Of a stretch of 7,620 bases of DNA, positions 1-5,931 are shown piece after piece (the first letter of the stretch is position 1; every line of letters begins with the position of its first letter). A model generated the notes under the pieces. That model was not told the DNA's origin. It searched no databases and saw nothing but the letters and a program-made list of their open reading frames with translations. This DNA is from JAFGHJ01 sp964631335 (lineage in GTDB: Bacteria > Hydrothermota > UBA3072). The DNA lies in NCBI GenBank assembly GCA_964631335.1, contig CAZVXD010000086.1, positions 1 to 7,620 of the forward strand. The letters run 5' to 3'. The position numbers and the translations under genes are program-made.

Positions 1-1
1 T

Positions 2-1078
2 CTTGCCGGAGGTGTGGAAGCTTCATTCGATTTTCCTTCGACAAAAAAATCTTCGGTTTTAAATACCTTCGATCCTTCTGTCAAAGATATTTCTAATTCC
101 GATATTGTCGCTGAATGTAGGAGAGTGAGTGAATGTCTTTCCTCTGAAATTAAAGGTCAACTGGATATATTTGCGGCTCTTGATACTTCAGAACTATCAA
201 TTATGAATAGTTCCGGTACAGACCTTAAGGAAAAATTTTCTTCGTATTCACTGAGTTTGAATGTTTTTTATCCCGGTTCTTCATCGGGTATCCAGCGTTC
301 TTTGATTGGTAAAAACTTTAAAAGGACTGATAAGAAGTATTTAAATTATATTATTAATACTTACAATAAATCTTTGAAACAGGTAAAAGTTAATAAGGGA
401 AGAATGAAAGTATTGTTTATGCCGGAAGCGATATATGTTCTTATTTGGAGATTATTAAGCGGTTGTAATGGTAAAAATATTTACAATAAACAATCACCCA
501 TTTTGAAAAAATTGAATGAGAAAATATTCGATGAGAAGCTAACAATCTACAACGACCCTCTCGACGATAAAATGCCGGGCGCTCGAAGTTTTGACGATGA
601 GGGTGTTGCCTGCGAGTATTTTAAATTAATAGAAAAAGGAGTCTTGAAAAACTTCTACTATGATCTTTATTACGCTGAAAAGATGGGAGTTAAATCTGCC
701 GGGCACGGTTTTAAGACTGCTGTCTGGGGCGGAGAGACGATTTCCATGAAGCCTGTTCCCGCTCTCGAGCATTTATATATAAAACCGGGTAATAAAAGTT
801 TCTCCGAACTTCTATCTTTGATGGATAGAGGAGTAATCGTTGCCGGCGCACTCGGCGCTCACAGTGGTAATATCCCGAATGGTGATTTCTCGATCGGCGC
901 GGATCCGGGTTTATACGTGGAAAACGGAGAGATAGTCGGTCATGTAAAAGACGCGATGATCTCGGGTAATATTTATGATACCATGAAAAATGTTGCGGCT
1001 ATAGAGGATACATATCATCCGGCTTATATGGGAACATTTCCCGCTATATTATTTGATGATGTTTCGTTAACCGTTTAA
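2..1078 (+). CDS. pmbA: TldE/PmbA-family protein, 5' end missing (window edge)
   Basis: The reading frame is open to the left edge (first full codon at 2-4), so the GTG at 14 is probably internal; about 358 residues are visible of the family's usual ~440-450. The TldE/PmbA C-terminal domain is recognisable: a DPL...PG.RSFDDEGV block near 552-606, KNFYYDLYYAEKMGVKSAGHG near 648-710, GDFSIGADPGLYVENGEIVGHV near 880-950, then SGNIYDTMKNVAAIED and PAYMGTFPAILFDDVS at the end. Where TldD carries its zinc-binding HExxxH, this protein has PEAIYVLIW (422 onward), so the histidines are absent and it should be the non-catalytic TldE-type partner. In E. coli TldD and TldE form a heterodimeric protease acting on unfolded or modified peptides such as the microcin B17 precursor and CcdA. 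I infer that a tldD gene lies just upstream, outside the window. The NCS2 permease gene follows after 26 nt, so the two may be co-transcribed. Confidence 0.88.
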   Translation, partial: LAGGVEASFDFPSTKKSSVLNTFDPSVKDISNSDIVAECRRVSECLSSEIKGQLDIFAALDTSELSIMNSSGTDLKEKFSSYSLSLNVFYPGSSSGIQRSLIGKNFKRTDKKYLNYIINTYNKSLKQVKVNKGRMKVLFMPEAIYVLIWRLLSGCNGKNIYNKQSPILKKLNEKIFDEKLTIYNDPLDDKMPGARSFDDEGVACEYFKLIEKGVLKNFYYDLYYAEKMGVKSAGHGFKTAVWGGETISMKPVPALEHLYIKPGNKSFSELLSLMDRGVIVAGALGAHSGNIPNGDFSIGADPGLYVENGEIVGHVKDAMISGNIYDTMKNVAAIEDTYHPAYMGTFPAILFDDVSLTV

Positions 1079-1104
1079 AATATTATTAAATACAGGAGGG
1101 TTTA

Positions 1105-2427
1105 ATGGATTTTTTTAAGCTCAAGGAACATAATACTTCCGTGAAGACTGAAGCGTTAGGCGGAGTTACCACATTTATGACCATGGCTTATATAATTTTC
1201 GTTCAGCCTGTTATTCTTTCCCAGGCGGGTATGGATTTCGGTTCGGTTATGATGGCGACGATAATTTCTTCTGTTATAGCCATGCTTGTTATGGGTCTTT
1301 ACGCCAATTATCCGATAGCTCTTGCCCCCGGCATGGGAGAAAATTTCTTTTTCGCCTTTACCGTTATACTCGGTATGGGTGTGGTGTGGGAAAAAGCTCT
1401 CGGGATTGTTTTTGTTTCCGGGTTTCTTTTTGTAATATTGACTATTTTTAAAGTCAGGGAATCGATTGTTAATACTGTTCCGGAAAGTTTAAAGAAATCT
1501 ATTGCCGCGGGTATAGGAATTTTCATTACCTTCATAGGACTTCAATGGGCCGGAGTTATCGAAGGCAGTTCCGGAACACTGGTTACTCTCGGCAGTTTAA
1601 ATACGAAATACACGATTTTGTTCTTTATCGGACTGATTATTTTATTTTTTTTATATGCCAGGAAGATAAAAGGCGCGATTCTCTGGGGAATATTGATTTC
1701 CGCGGTTATTGGTATACCTATGGGTATAGTAAAGATCGAGGGAATCGTTTCAGCTCCGCCTTCTGTGGCACCCACATTTTTAAAACTGGATATATTAGGA
1801 GCATTACACTGGAAGTATATTGTGCCGATTCTGGTTCTTTTTCTCCTGGATTTTTTTGATACAGTCGGAACTTTGATTGGAGTGAGTTCACACGCTGATT
1901 TGTTAGATAAAGACGGCAATTTACCCAGGGCGGGGAGAGCTTTGATGGCGGATGCGATCGGCACGGTCGCGGGAAGCTTATGCGGGACCTCTACAGTGAC
2001 CAGTTATATCGAGAGTGCTACTGGAGTAAGCGAGGGAGGAAAAACGGGTTTATCTACAATGTTTACGTCCGCCTGTTTCCTTCTGGCTATATTCTTCTTT
2101 CCTCTCGTAAAAGCTATAGGCGGAGGTTATCAGGTAGGGGAGAGCACTTTTTATCCCGTTACCGCTCCGGCGCTTGTTCTGGTCGGAGCCCTTATGATAA
2201 AGAGCGTAGGAAATATAAAATGGGATGATGTGACCGAAGCGATTCCTGCTTTTCTGGTTTTAGTTGGCATTCCTTTGACATATAATATATCGCATGGTAT
2301 GTCTCTTGGATTCGTTTCTTATCCGTTGATGAAACTCTTTTCAGGCAGAGCAAAAGAAGTTCATCCCATTATGTGGGTACTTGGGGTTGTTTTTGCCTTT
2401 AATCTTGTATTGTCGACAAGATACTGA
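1105..2427 (+). CDS. NCS2-family purine permease (AzgA/PbuG-like)
   Basis: This 440-residue protein is of normal length for the AzgA-like branch of nucleobase:cation symporter-2, polytopic inner-membrane carriers that import hypoxanthine, guanine or adenine with protons. Visible signatures in order are GGVTTFMTMAYIIFVQP (residues 19-35), ALAPGMGENFFFAF (72-85), the transmembrane-8 DFFDTVGTLIGVSSHADLLD segment (249-268, with D252), and GTSTVTSYIESATGVSEGGKTGL (294-316, with E303). D252 and E303 sit where the substrate-binding acidic residues lie in characterised members. The rest is a string of hydrophobic helices ending with a short tail. The ATG has a strong AGGAGGG site at 1094-1100, 4 nt away. 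I see no terminator between the tldE-like gene and this one, and no room for a purine riboswitch in the 26-nt gap. Two signature positions depart from the commonest form: E79 after APGMG, and K313 where arginine is frequent. Exact substrate (guanine/hypoxanthine versus adenine) cannot be decided from sequence. Confidence 0.93.
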   Translation: MDFFKLKEHNTSVKTEALGGVTTFMTMAYIIFVQPVILSQAGMDFGSVMMATIISSVIAMLVMGLYANYPIALAPGMGENFFFAFTVILGMGVVWEKALGIVFVSGFLFVILTIFKVRESIVNTVPESLKKSIAAGIGIFITFIGLQWAGVIEGSSGTLVTLGSLNTKYTILFFIGLIILFFLYARKIKGAILWGILISAVIGIPMGIVKIEGIVSAPPSVAPTFLKLDILGALHWKYIVPILVLFLLDFFDTVGTLIGVSSHADLLDKDGNLPRAGRALMADAIGTVAGSLCGTSTVTSYIESATGVSEGGKTGLSTMFTSACFLLAIFFFPLVKAIGGGYQVGESTFYPVTAPALVLVGALMIKSVGNIKWDDVTEAIPAFLVLVGIPLTYNISHGMSLGFVSYPLMKLFSGRAKEVHPIMWVLGVVFAFNLVLSTRY

Positions 2428-2463
2428 GGGTGTTTTATAATCATTAAGTGATGAGAAGTTAAG

Positions 2464-2491
2464 TTGACAGAATGTTATTTTATGTTAAACT
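2464..2491 (+). promoter_or_regulatory. Sigma-70-like promoter for the DUF4870-like gene
   Basis: A consensus -35 hexamer TTGACA at 2464-2469 is followed after 16 nt by TAAACT at 2486-2491 (4 of 6 matches to TATAAT). It lies in the 91-nt gap after the permease, 27 nt upstream of the next ATG, which fits a short leader containing the AAGGAGG ribosome site. The -10 is weak, so the call rests mainly on the -35, the position and similarity to the two stronger promoters in the window. Confidence 0.55.
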
Positions 2492-2518
2492 CGTTTTAAA
2501 TAAAAAGGAGGTTTTTTT

Positions 2519-2878
2519 ATGGCAGAGAAAAAAGAGGAAAAGGAAAAAGAAGTAATTGTTGAAGATAGTCAGGCGGTTGAAGAGGGTAAGAGCCTCGCGT
2601 GGCTTTCTTATTTCGGTCTTTTACTTTTGATTCCCTTACTGGTAAAACCCGATAATTCTTTTTGTAAACATCACGCGAAGCAGGGTCTTGTAATACTTCT
2701 TTTCTATATAGGGCTTGTTGTAATTAACATAATACCGGTGATCGGACAGATAATATGGGTTTTAGGAGCTATTACACTTTTTGTCCTTTCTATTATCGGT
2801 ATAGTTAATTCTCTTCAAGGGAAATACTGGAAAGCCCCTCTCGGAATTTATGACATTTCTCAGAAGTTTAATTTTTAA
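2519..2878 (+). CDS. Small three-helix membrane protein, DUF4870/Tic20-like
   Basis: A 119-residue protein. Residues 1-24 are a hydrophilic, Lys/Glu-rich tail. Three hydrophobic segments follow: about 26-42, 56-73 and 76-97. Between the first two is KPDNSFCKHHAKQGLVI (43-59), and the last helix leads into GIVNSLQGKYWKAPLG (94-109). The pattern of SxxxY.G...P.l..k.....HA.QGL.l.........IP.iG......G...l.l.iigi..a..G..w..P is that of the widespread DUF4870 / Tic20-like family. No biochemical role is established for bacterial members; the plastid Tic20 homologues take part in protein import, but transferring that function here would be speculation. The ATG has a very good AAGGAGG site (2506-2512). 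It has its own likely promoter and is followed by a strong terminator, so it is probably a single-gene transcript. Confidence 0.85.
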   Translation: MAEKKEEKEKEVIVEDSQAVEEGKSLAWLSYFGLLLLIPLLVKPDNSFCKHHAKQGLVILLFYIGLVVINIIPVIGQIIWVLGAITLFVLSIIGIVNSLQGKYWKAPLGIYDISQKFNF

Positions 2879-2907
2879 AAGATATCTGGTTTAATCTGTT
2901 TAAATTT

Positions 2908-2939
2908 AAAGAGGCGGTTTTTAACTGCCTCTTTTTTTT
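2908..2939 (+). terminator. Strong rho-independent terminator
   Basis: The left arm 2908-2919 pairs with 2923-2934 over 12 bp (11 Watson-Crick pairs and one G-U) around a 3-nt TTT loop, and an uninterrupted T8 run covers 2932-2939. It begins 29 nt after the stop of the DUF4870-like gene and should end that transcript. The run of A just before the stem (2908-2910) would pair with part of the T run, so the structure is nearly symmetric and could also work weakly on the minus strand. Confidence 0.93.
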
Positions 2940-2946
2940 AATTTAA

Positions 2947-2976
2947 AATTTACAACTTGCAATTTTCAATTTACAA
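2947..2976. repeat. AATTTACAA short direct repeat, AT-rich spacer
   Basis: The nonamer AATTTACAA occurs at 2947-2955 and again at 2968-2976, 21 nt apart, within an AT-only-like stretch immediately after the terminator. Between them lies CTTGCAATTTTC, itself a partial copy of the same theme. Such low-complexity runs are common as intergenic filler; I see no gene or regulatory signal in it. Confidence 0.45.
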
Positions 2977-2994
2977 TTAAACACTAAAATGTTC

Positions 2995-3054
2995 CTTTGT
3001 GTCCTTTGCGGTTTTTGTGATTCATAATATAAATCTCTGTATTCTCTGTGGTTA
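2995..3054 (+). repeat. Diverged direct repeat pair (TTTGTGTCCTTTG / CTCTGTATTCTCTG type)
   Basis: Units at 2995-3013 and 3035-3053 are offset by exactly 40 nt and agree at 14 of 19 positions; all five differences are transitions. The second unit (extended to 3033-3054) also aligns, with one 1-nt gap, to the right arm of the inverted repeat at 3547-3567 at about 16 of 22 positions, so the elements seem to be one family. The second copy ends 21 nt before the -35 hexamer of the next gene. Confidence 0.55.
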
Positions 3055-3074
3055 TATTTGGGGGTAGGGGTGCC

Positions 3075-3102
3075 TTGACTTTTTATTTTTTTAGCTTAAA
3101 AT
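3075..3102 (+). promoter_or_regulatory. Sigma-70-like promoter for the EF-Tu-domain-like gene
   Basis: TTGACT at 3075-3080, a 16-nt T-rich spacer, then TAAAAT at 3097-3102 (5 of 6 matches to each consensus hexamer). Transcription would start near 3109, leaving a leader of about 26 nt with the AGGAGG ribosome site. Because this promoter lies inside the longest possible open frame upstream of 3135, it supports the shorter gene start. Confidence 0.72.
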
Positions 3103-3121
3103 ATTTTATCAAAGGATTTAT

Positions 3122-3127
3122 AGGAGG
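3122..3127 (+). promoter_or_regulatory. Ribosome binding site that fixes the EF-like gene start
   Basis: AGGAGG, 7 nt before the ATG at 3135. The frame stays open upstream to an ATG at 3048, but that extension has no ribosome site, overlaps the promoter and repeat, and adds a sequence absent from the family, so the start at 3135 is preferred. Confidence 0.85.
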
Positions 3128-3134
3128 TATTTAC

Positions 3135-3386
3135 ATGGAAAAAAAGATAGGCGTCATAACTCATTATTTTGGTAACATTTCTGTGGGTATTATTAAACTG
3201 GACGCTCCATTGAAGGTAGGGGATGAGATTCATATCAGAGGTGCTCATGACGATGTTACTCAGAGTGTAGATTCTATGCAGATAGAACACGAGGATGTTG
3301 AATCGGCAGATAAAGGAGATGAGGTAGGGATAAAGGTTGTAGATAAGGTTCATCCTCACGATGAAGTGTATCTGGTCGTAGATTGA
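3135..3386 (+). CDS. Stand-alone EF-Tu domain-2-like protein
   Basis: An 83-residue protein beginning MEKKIGVITHYFGNISVGII. The core LDAPLKVGDEIHIRGAHDD (22-40), then SVDSMQIEHEDVESADKGDEVGIKV (47-68) and VHPHDEVYLV (72-81), follows the beta-barrel pattern of the second domain of translational GTPases: G.V...........V.l...l..GD.i...g.......v.S.q......a..Gd.vgi.. It has no GTPase domain, so it cannot bind GTP in the way EF-Tu does. Proteins of this size and sequence are usually annotated as translation elongation factor-like proteins; a related barrel also occurs at the C-terminus of some U32 peptidases. Function is unknown; binding of RNA or a ribosomal component is only a guess from the fold. 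It has its own promoter and is bracketed by repeats, with no partner gene on the same transcript and no clear terminator behind it. Confidence 0.87.
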   Translation: MEKKIGVITHYFGNISVGIIKLDAPLKVGDEIHIRGAHDDVTQSVDSMQIEHEDVESADKGDEVGIKVVDKVHPHDEVYLVVD

Positions 3387-3400
3387 AGAACAGGGAAATT

Positions 3401-3567
3401 TAGCCACGGATTAACACAGATCTAAAGTTTTTTTAGTGAAAAGTACGGTTTGTGAGATGGCTTTTCGTGTTTCAAAGAGTATTCTTTAGTAGTTAAGATA
3501 TAAACAAATATTTAACTGGTAGGTGTGGTTTGGGTGATCGGTGTCCATCAGTGTAAATCTGTGGCTA
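3401..3567. repeat. Inverted repeat pair, 21-nt arms around a 125-nt spacer
   Basis: The arm at 3401-3421 (starts TAGCCACGGATTAAC) is the reverse complement of 3547-3567 (ends AATCTGTGGCTA) at 18 of 21 positions, with one further G-U pair possible in RNA. The pair fills most of the 262-nt gap between the EF-like gene and the ATPase operon. The 125-nt spacer holds no open frame of note, no RNA gene I recognise, and only a weak 7-bp hairpin (3438-3444 with 3462-3468). Sequences resembling CCACGGATTAACAC recur as intergenic repeats in many environmental bacterial genomes, from memory; no transposase is present, so this could be a decayed non-autonomous element or a simple repeat family. Confidence 0.72.
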
Positions 3568-3587
3568 CTATTCACGGATAGTTGCCC

Positions 3588-3615
3588 TTGACACTCTAAT
3601 AATTCTTAGTATATT
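3588..3615 (+). promoter_or_regulatory. Sigma-70-like promoter of the V/A-ATPase operon
   Basis: A perfect -35 TTGACA at 3588-3593, 16-nt spacer, and TATATT at 3610-3615 (5 of 6 to TATAAT). Transcription would begin near 3622, giving a leader of about 27 nt before the first ATPase gene. It is the best-matching promoter in the window and stands 20 nt after the right arm of the inverted repeat. Confidence 0.8.
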
Positions 3616-3648
3616 TCGCGGGAATTTACGAGAAAGAAAGGAGGATAG

Positions 3649-3966
3649 ATGCCCGAAGGTCTTATAAACGAGATAAAAAAAACCGAGAAGAAAGCCGATA
3701 AAATTATTACTGACGCGAAAGAAAAAGCCAGGGAAGACAAAGAAAAAGCGAGGCAGGAAGCAGAAAAAATTATAGAAGAGGCTAACAGCAAAATAAAGAA
3801 AATGATTGTTGATAGTACGAAAAAAGGAGCCGAAGAAGCGGAAAAAGAGAAAGAGGACATGCAAAAAGAAGCGAACAAAGAAATAAAGGAAATGGATAAA
3901 AAGGCTTCTGAGGTAATTAATAAAACCAGGGATTTGATTATAAAAAAGATTCTGAAACAGGATTAA
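3649..3966 (+). CDS. ntpF: V/A-type ATPase peripheral-stalk subunit H/G (NtpF/AhaH)
   Basis: A 105-residue protein, almost wholly charged helix rich in Lys, Glu and Ala (KKTEKKADKIITDAKEKARE and similar), with no membrane segment. Length, composition and position as first gene before subunit I match the H/G subunit (AhaH of methanogens, NtpF of Enterococcus hirae). It is expected to wind with subunit E into the long coiled coil of the peripheral stalk, which holds the catalytic head still against rotor torque; two or three copies per complex are usual. The C-terminal IIKKILKQD resembles the short globular end of the family. The ATG follows AAAGGAGG (3637-3644) by only 4 nt. The stop codon is directly followed by the ATG of subunit I. 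Coiled-coil sequence gives weak homology, so identity rests largely on size and operon position. Confidence 0.85.
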   Translation: MPEGLINEIKKTEKKADKIITDAKEKAREDKEKARQEAEKIIEEANSKIKKMIVDSTKKGAEEAEKEKEDMQKEANKEIKEMDKKASEVINKTRDLIIKKILKQD

Positions 3967-5931
3967 ATGCCGAAACAAGAATTAAATAAAGCAAATTTCC
4001 TTATATACGAAGACGATAAAGAGGATTTTTTAAGCGAACTTCAGGAGAAATGCATATTTCACGTTACTGATTCCCGTTCTTCTACATTGGCGGAAGAGAG
4101 TCCTGATTTGATACCTGAAGAGAAGTTCACGGACCGGGAAGCAGAAGAAATTTTTAAGAAGTTGCAGGATATTGTAGAATTACTTAAAGACCAGGCTGAA
4201 AGTAAGGGAGTTCTGGGTCAGTTTATAGATTTGAAGACAGGAGTTTTTCCGGAAGAATATAGGGAGATCGTAAAAGGCTTCGATGTCGATGAAGTTAATC
4301 AAATATGTGATTGGGAAACTCGGCTTTATCGTTGGAAAAACAAAGTAGCAGAGCTTACAGACAAGATAGAGTTTTATGAGGAATGGTCTAATCTTAAAAC
4401 AAAAATTTCCGAATTTGACAAAATAAAGGATGTTTCAGTAAAAGTTTATAAGTTGAGCGCGGATAAGGAGGAATTAGAGCAAAGGTTAAAAGATATTCCT
4501 GTGGATTTTCATATTATTTTTGAGAAGCAAAAGAAATCAGGTATCGTTTTCTTTATTTATAAGGGTTTTGAAGAAGATTTTAAAAATGCTGTCGCCGATT
4601 TTGAACCGGAGTTAGTGAATCTTAAAGATGCGGAAAAAGAGCCATCCCAGATAGTTTCAAAATGCAAGGAAGAAATCAAAAAGCTTAATGGAAAAATTAG
4701 TGAGATTTCGGAGAAGATATCGAAAAAGGGTTCCAATTACCAGAAATATATAGTTCTATACGATTATTTTCTTTCCAGAATAGACAGAGCGGAAGTTCTT
4801 AATAAAGGTCTTTTCACAAGAAAGGTTTTTCTCTTAGAGGGTTGGGTGGAAGAAGACAACAGTACAATTCTACAAAATATCGCCGATGAATATGAAGGTG
4901 TTGAACTTAACTGGGTAAAACCCGCGAAAGACGAGAAACCTCCTGTTAAATTGAAAAACAATACTCTAAGTAAACCTTACGAAGCTGTTACCGGTTTATA
5001 CGCACTTCCGAAATCGGGAGAGGTGGATCCCACTCCTTATATAGCGATGTTCTTTGCCGTATTTTTTGGATTCTGTATGACGGATGCCGCTTATGGAATT
5101 GTACTTGTCGCGGTTTCCTTTCTATTAATGCCGAAATTACCGGAAGGAAGAAAATACTTATGGATATTTGTGGGAGGGGGATTGCTCACTATATTCGCCG
5201 GTGCTATAACCGGGAGCTGGTTCGGCAATAACATTGAGATGGCTTTTCCCGAGCTTTCAGCTATTAGCGTATTCAGACAGAAATTAACATTGTTCGACCC
5301 GTTTGCGAATCCGCTTAATTTTTTAATGCTTTCGCTGGTTTTTGGGATAGTACAGATTTTTACAGGACTGTTTATTTCCATCAAAGAGAAAATAAGTGAA
5401 AAAAAATATTTTAATGCTTTTGCAAATGAAGTATCCTGGATTTTATTTTTTGTTTTTTTGGGCGTATTCGTGGTAACAAAATCGAATGCGTTTAAAATCT
5501 TTATGTTTATTCCGCTTCTTATAATTATATTGTTTTCGAGCCAAAGTAAATCCGTTATTATGAGATTGGCGAAAGGTGGATTTACAGCGTTTAACGGACT
5601 TATTGGTTTTCTTGGTAATATACTTTCCTACAGTCGTATTATGGCTCTGGGTCTTGTAACCGCGGGCCTCGCTATGTCCGTAAATATTTTAGCGAAAATA
5701 GTAAGAGAACTGGTTCCGGGTTTCGGAATCGTTCTGGCGGTTTTAATATTCATCGGAGGACATCTTTTCTCTATCGCTATAAATACGTTAAGCAGTTTTG
5801 TTCATACAATGCGTCTTCAGTTCGCGGAATTTTTTCCTTACTTCTATGAAGGCGGAGGCGAAAGGTTTGAACCCTTTGGTTTGGTAGGTAAATATACAAG
5901 AATTGAAAAAAAGGAGGCCTTAAGTGATTAA
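3967..5931 (+). CDS. ntpI: V/A-type ATPase subunit I (membrane stator, a-subunit)
   Basis: A 654-residue protein of usual family length. Residues 1 to about 335 are the cytosolic arm, with two coiled-coil stretches (about 58-80 and 118-175, then 222-255) that contacts the peripheral stalks. From about 350 comes the membrane domain, opening with the family block VDPTPYIAMFFAVFFGFCMT (353-372), followed by some eight helices. R557 in LSYSRIMALGL and R616 in HTMRLQFAEFF are the paired arginines that face the rotor ring and separate the two ion half-channels; their 59-residue spacing equals that of R563/R622 in Thermus thermophilus. The FEGGG-like YEGGGERFEPF motif (627-637) closes the protein. 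The ATG abuts the stop of the preceding gene with only a weak AGGA (3959-3962), suggesting translational coupling. It overlaps the K gene by 8 nt. Confidence 0.96.
   Translation: MPKQELNKANFLIYEDDKEDFLSELQEKCIFHVTDSRSSTLAEESPDLIPEEKFTDREAEEIFKKLQDIVELLKDQAESKGVLGQFIDLKTGVFPEEYREIVKGFDVDEVNQICDWETRLYRWKNKVAELTDKIEFYEEWSNLKTKISEFDKIKDVSVKVYKLSADKEELEQRLKDIPVDFHIIFEKQKKSGIVFFIYKGFEEDFKNAVADFEPELVNLKDAEKEPSQIVSKCKEEIKKLNGKISEISEKISKKGSNYQKYIVLYDYFLSRIDRAEVLNKGLFTRKVFLLEGWVEEDNSTILQNIADEYEGVELNWVKPAKDEKPPVKLKNNTLSKPYEAVTGLYALPKSGEVDPTPYIAMFFAVFFGFCMTDAAYGIVLVAVSFLLMPKLPEGRKYLWIFVGGGLLTIFAGAITGSWFGNNIEMAFPELSAISVFRQKLTLFDPFANPLNFLMLSLVFGIVQIFTGLFISIKEKISEKKYFNAFANEVSWILFFVFLGVFVVTKSNAFKIFMFIPLLIIILFSSQSKSVIMRLAKGGFTAFNGLIGFLGNILSYSRIMALGLVTAGLAMSVNILAKIVRELVPGFGIVLAVLIFIGGHLFSIAINTLSSFVHTMRLQFAEFFPYFYEGGGERFEPFGLVGKYTRIEKKEALSD
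5911..5917 (+). promoter_or_regulatory. Ribosome binding site fixing the GTG start of subunit K
   Basis: AAGGAGG lies inside the end of the subunit I gene, 6 nt before the GTG at 5924. The out-of-frame ATG at 5931 and the in-frame ATG at 5948 are worse placed. It is the only strong Shine-Dalgarno sequence inside the visible operon, in front of the subunit needed in most copies. Confidence 0.85.

Noticed and set aside
1542..1964. Long minus-strand frame and plus-strand alternative frame inside the permease
   Set aside because: Both are out-of-frame readings of a well-conserved NCS2 gene, with no family resemblance of their own.
2428..2463. Terminator after the permease
   Set aside because: Only a 4-bp ATCA/TGAT hairpin without a T run; no support for termination here.
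3055..3073. G-rich run (GGGGGTAGGGG) as a G-quadruplex
   Set aside because: Only two G-tracts are present; four are needed for an intramolecular quadruplex.
3048..3134. N-terminal extension of the EF-like gene to an upstream ATG
   Set aside because: The extension covers the promoter and the end of a repeat, lacks a ribosome site and is not part of the family; AGGAGG before 3135 decides the start.
3399..3434. Possible terminator after the EF-like gene: TTTAG/CTAAA stem followed by T7
   Set aside because: The stem has only 5 bp, mostly A-T, around an 18-nt loop; too weak to call, and it overlaps the inverted-repeat arm.
2940..3650. CRISPR array or mobile element in the repeat-rich gaps
   Set aside because: Repeats are few, diverged, irregularly spaced and partly inverted; no cas gene, transposase or integrase is present in the window.
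3568..3978. 136-residue open frame on the minus strand opposite the H subunit
   Set aside because: Its Phe/Leu-rich translation is the complement of a Lys/Glu-rich coiled coil; it also runs across the operon promoter and has no sensible start signal.
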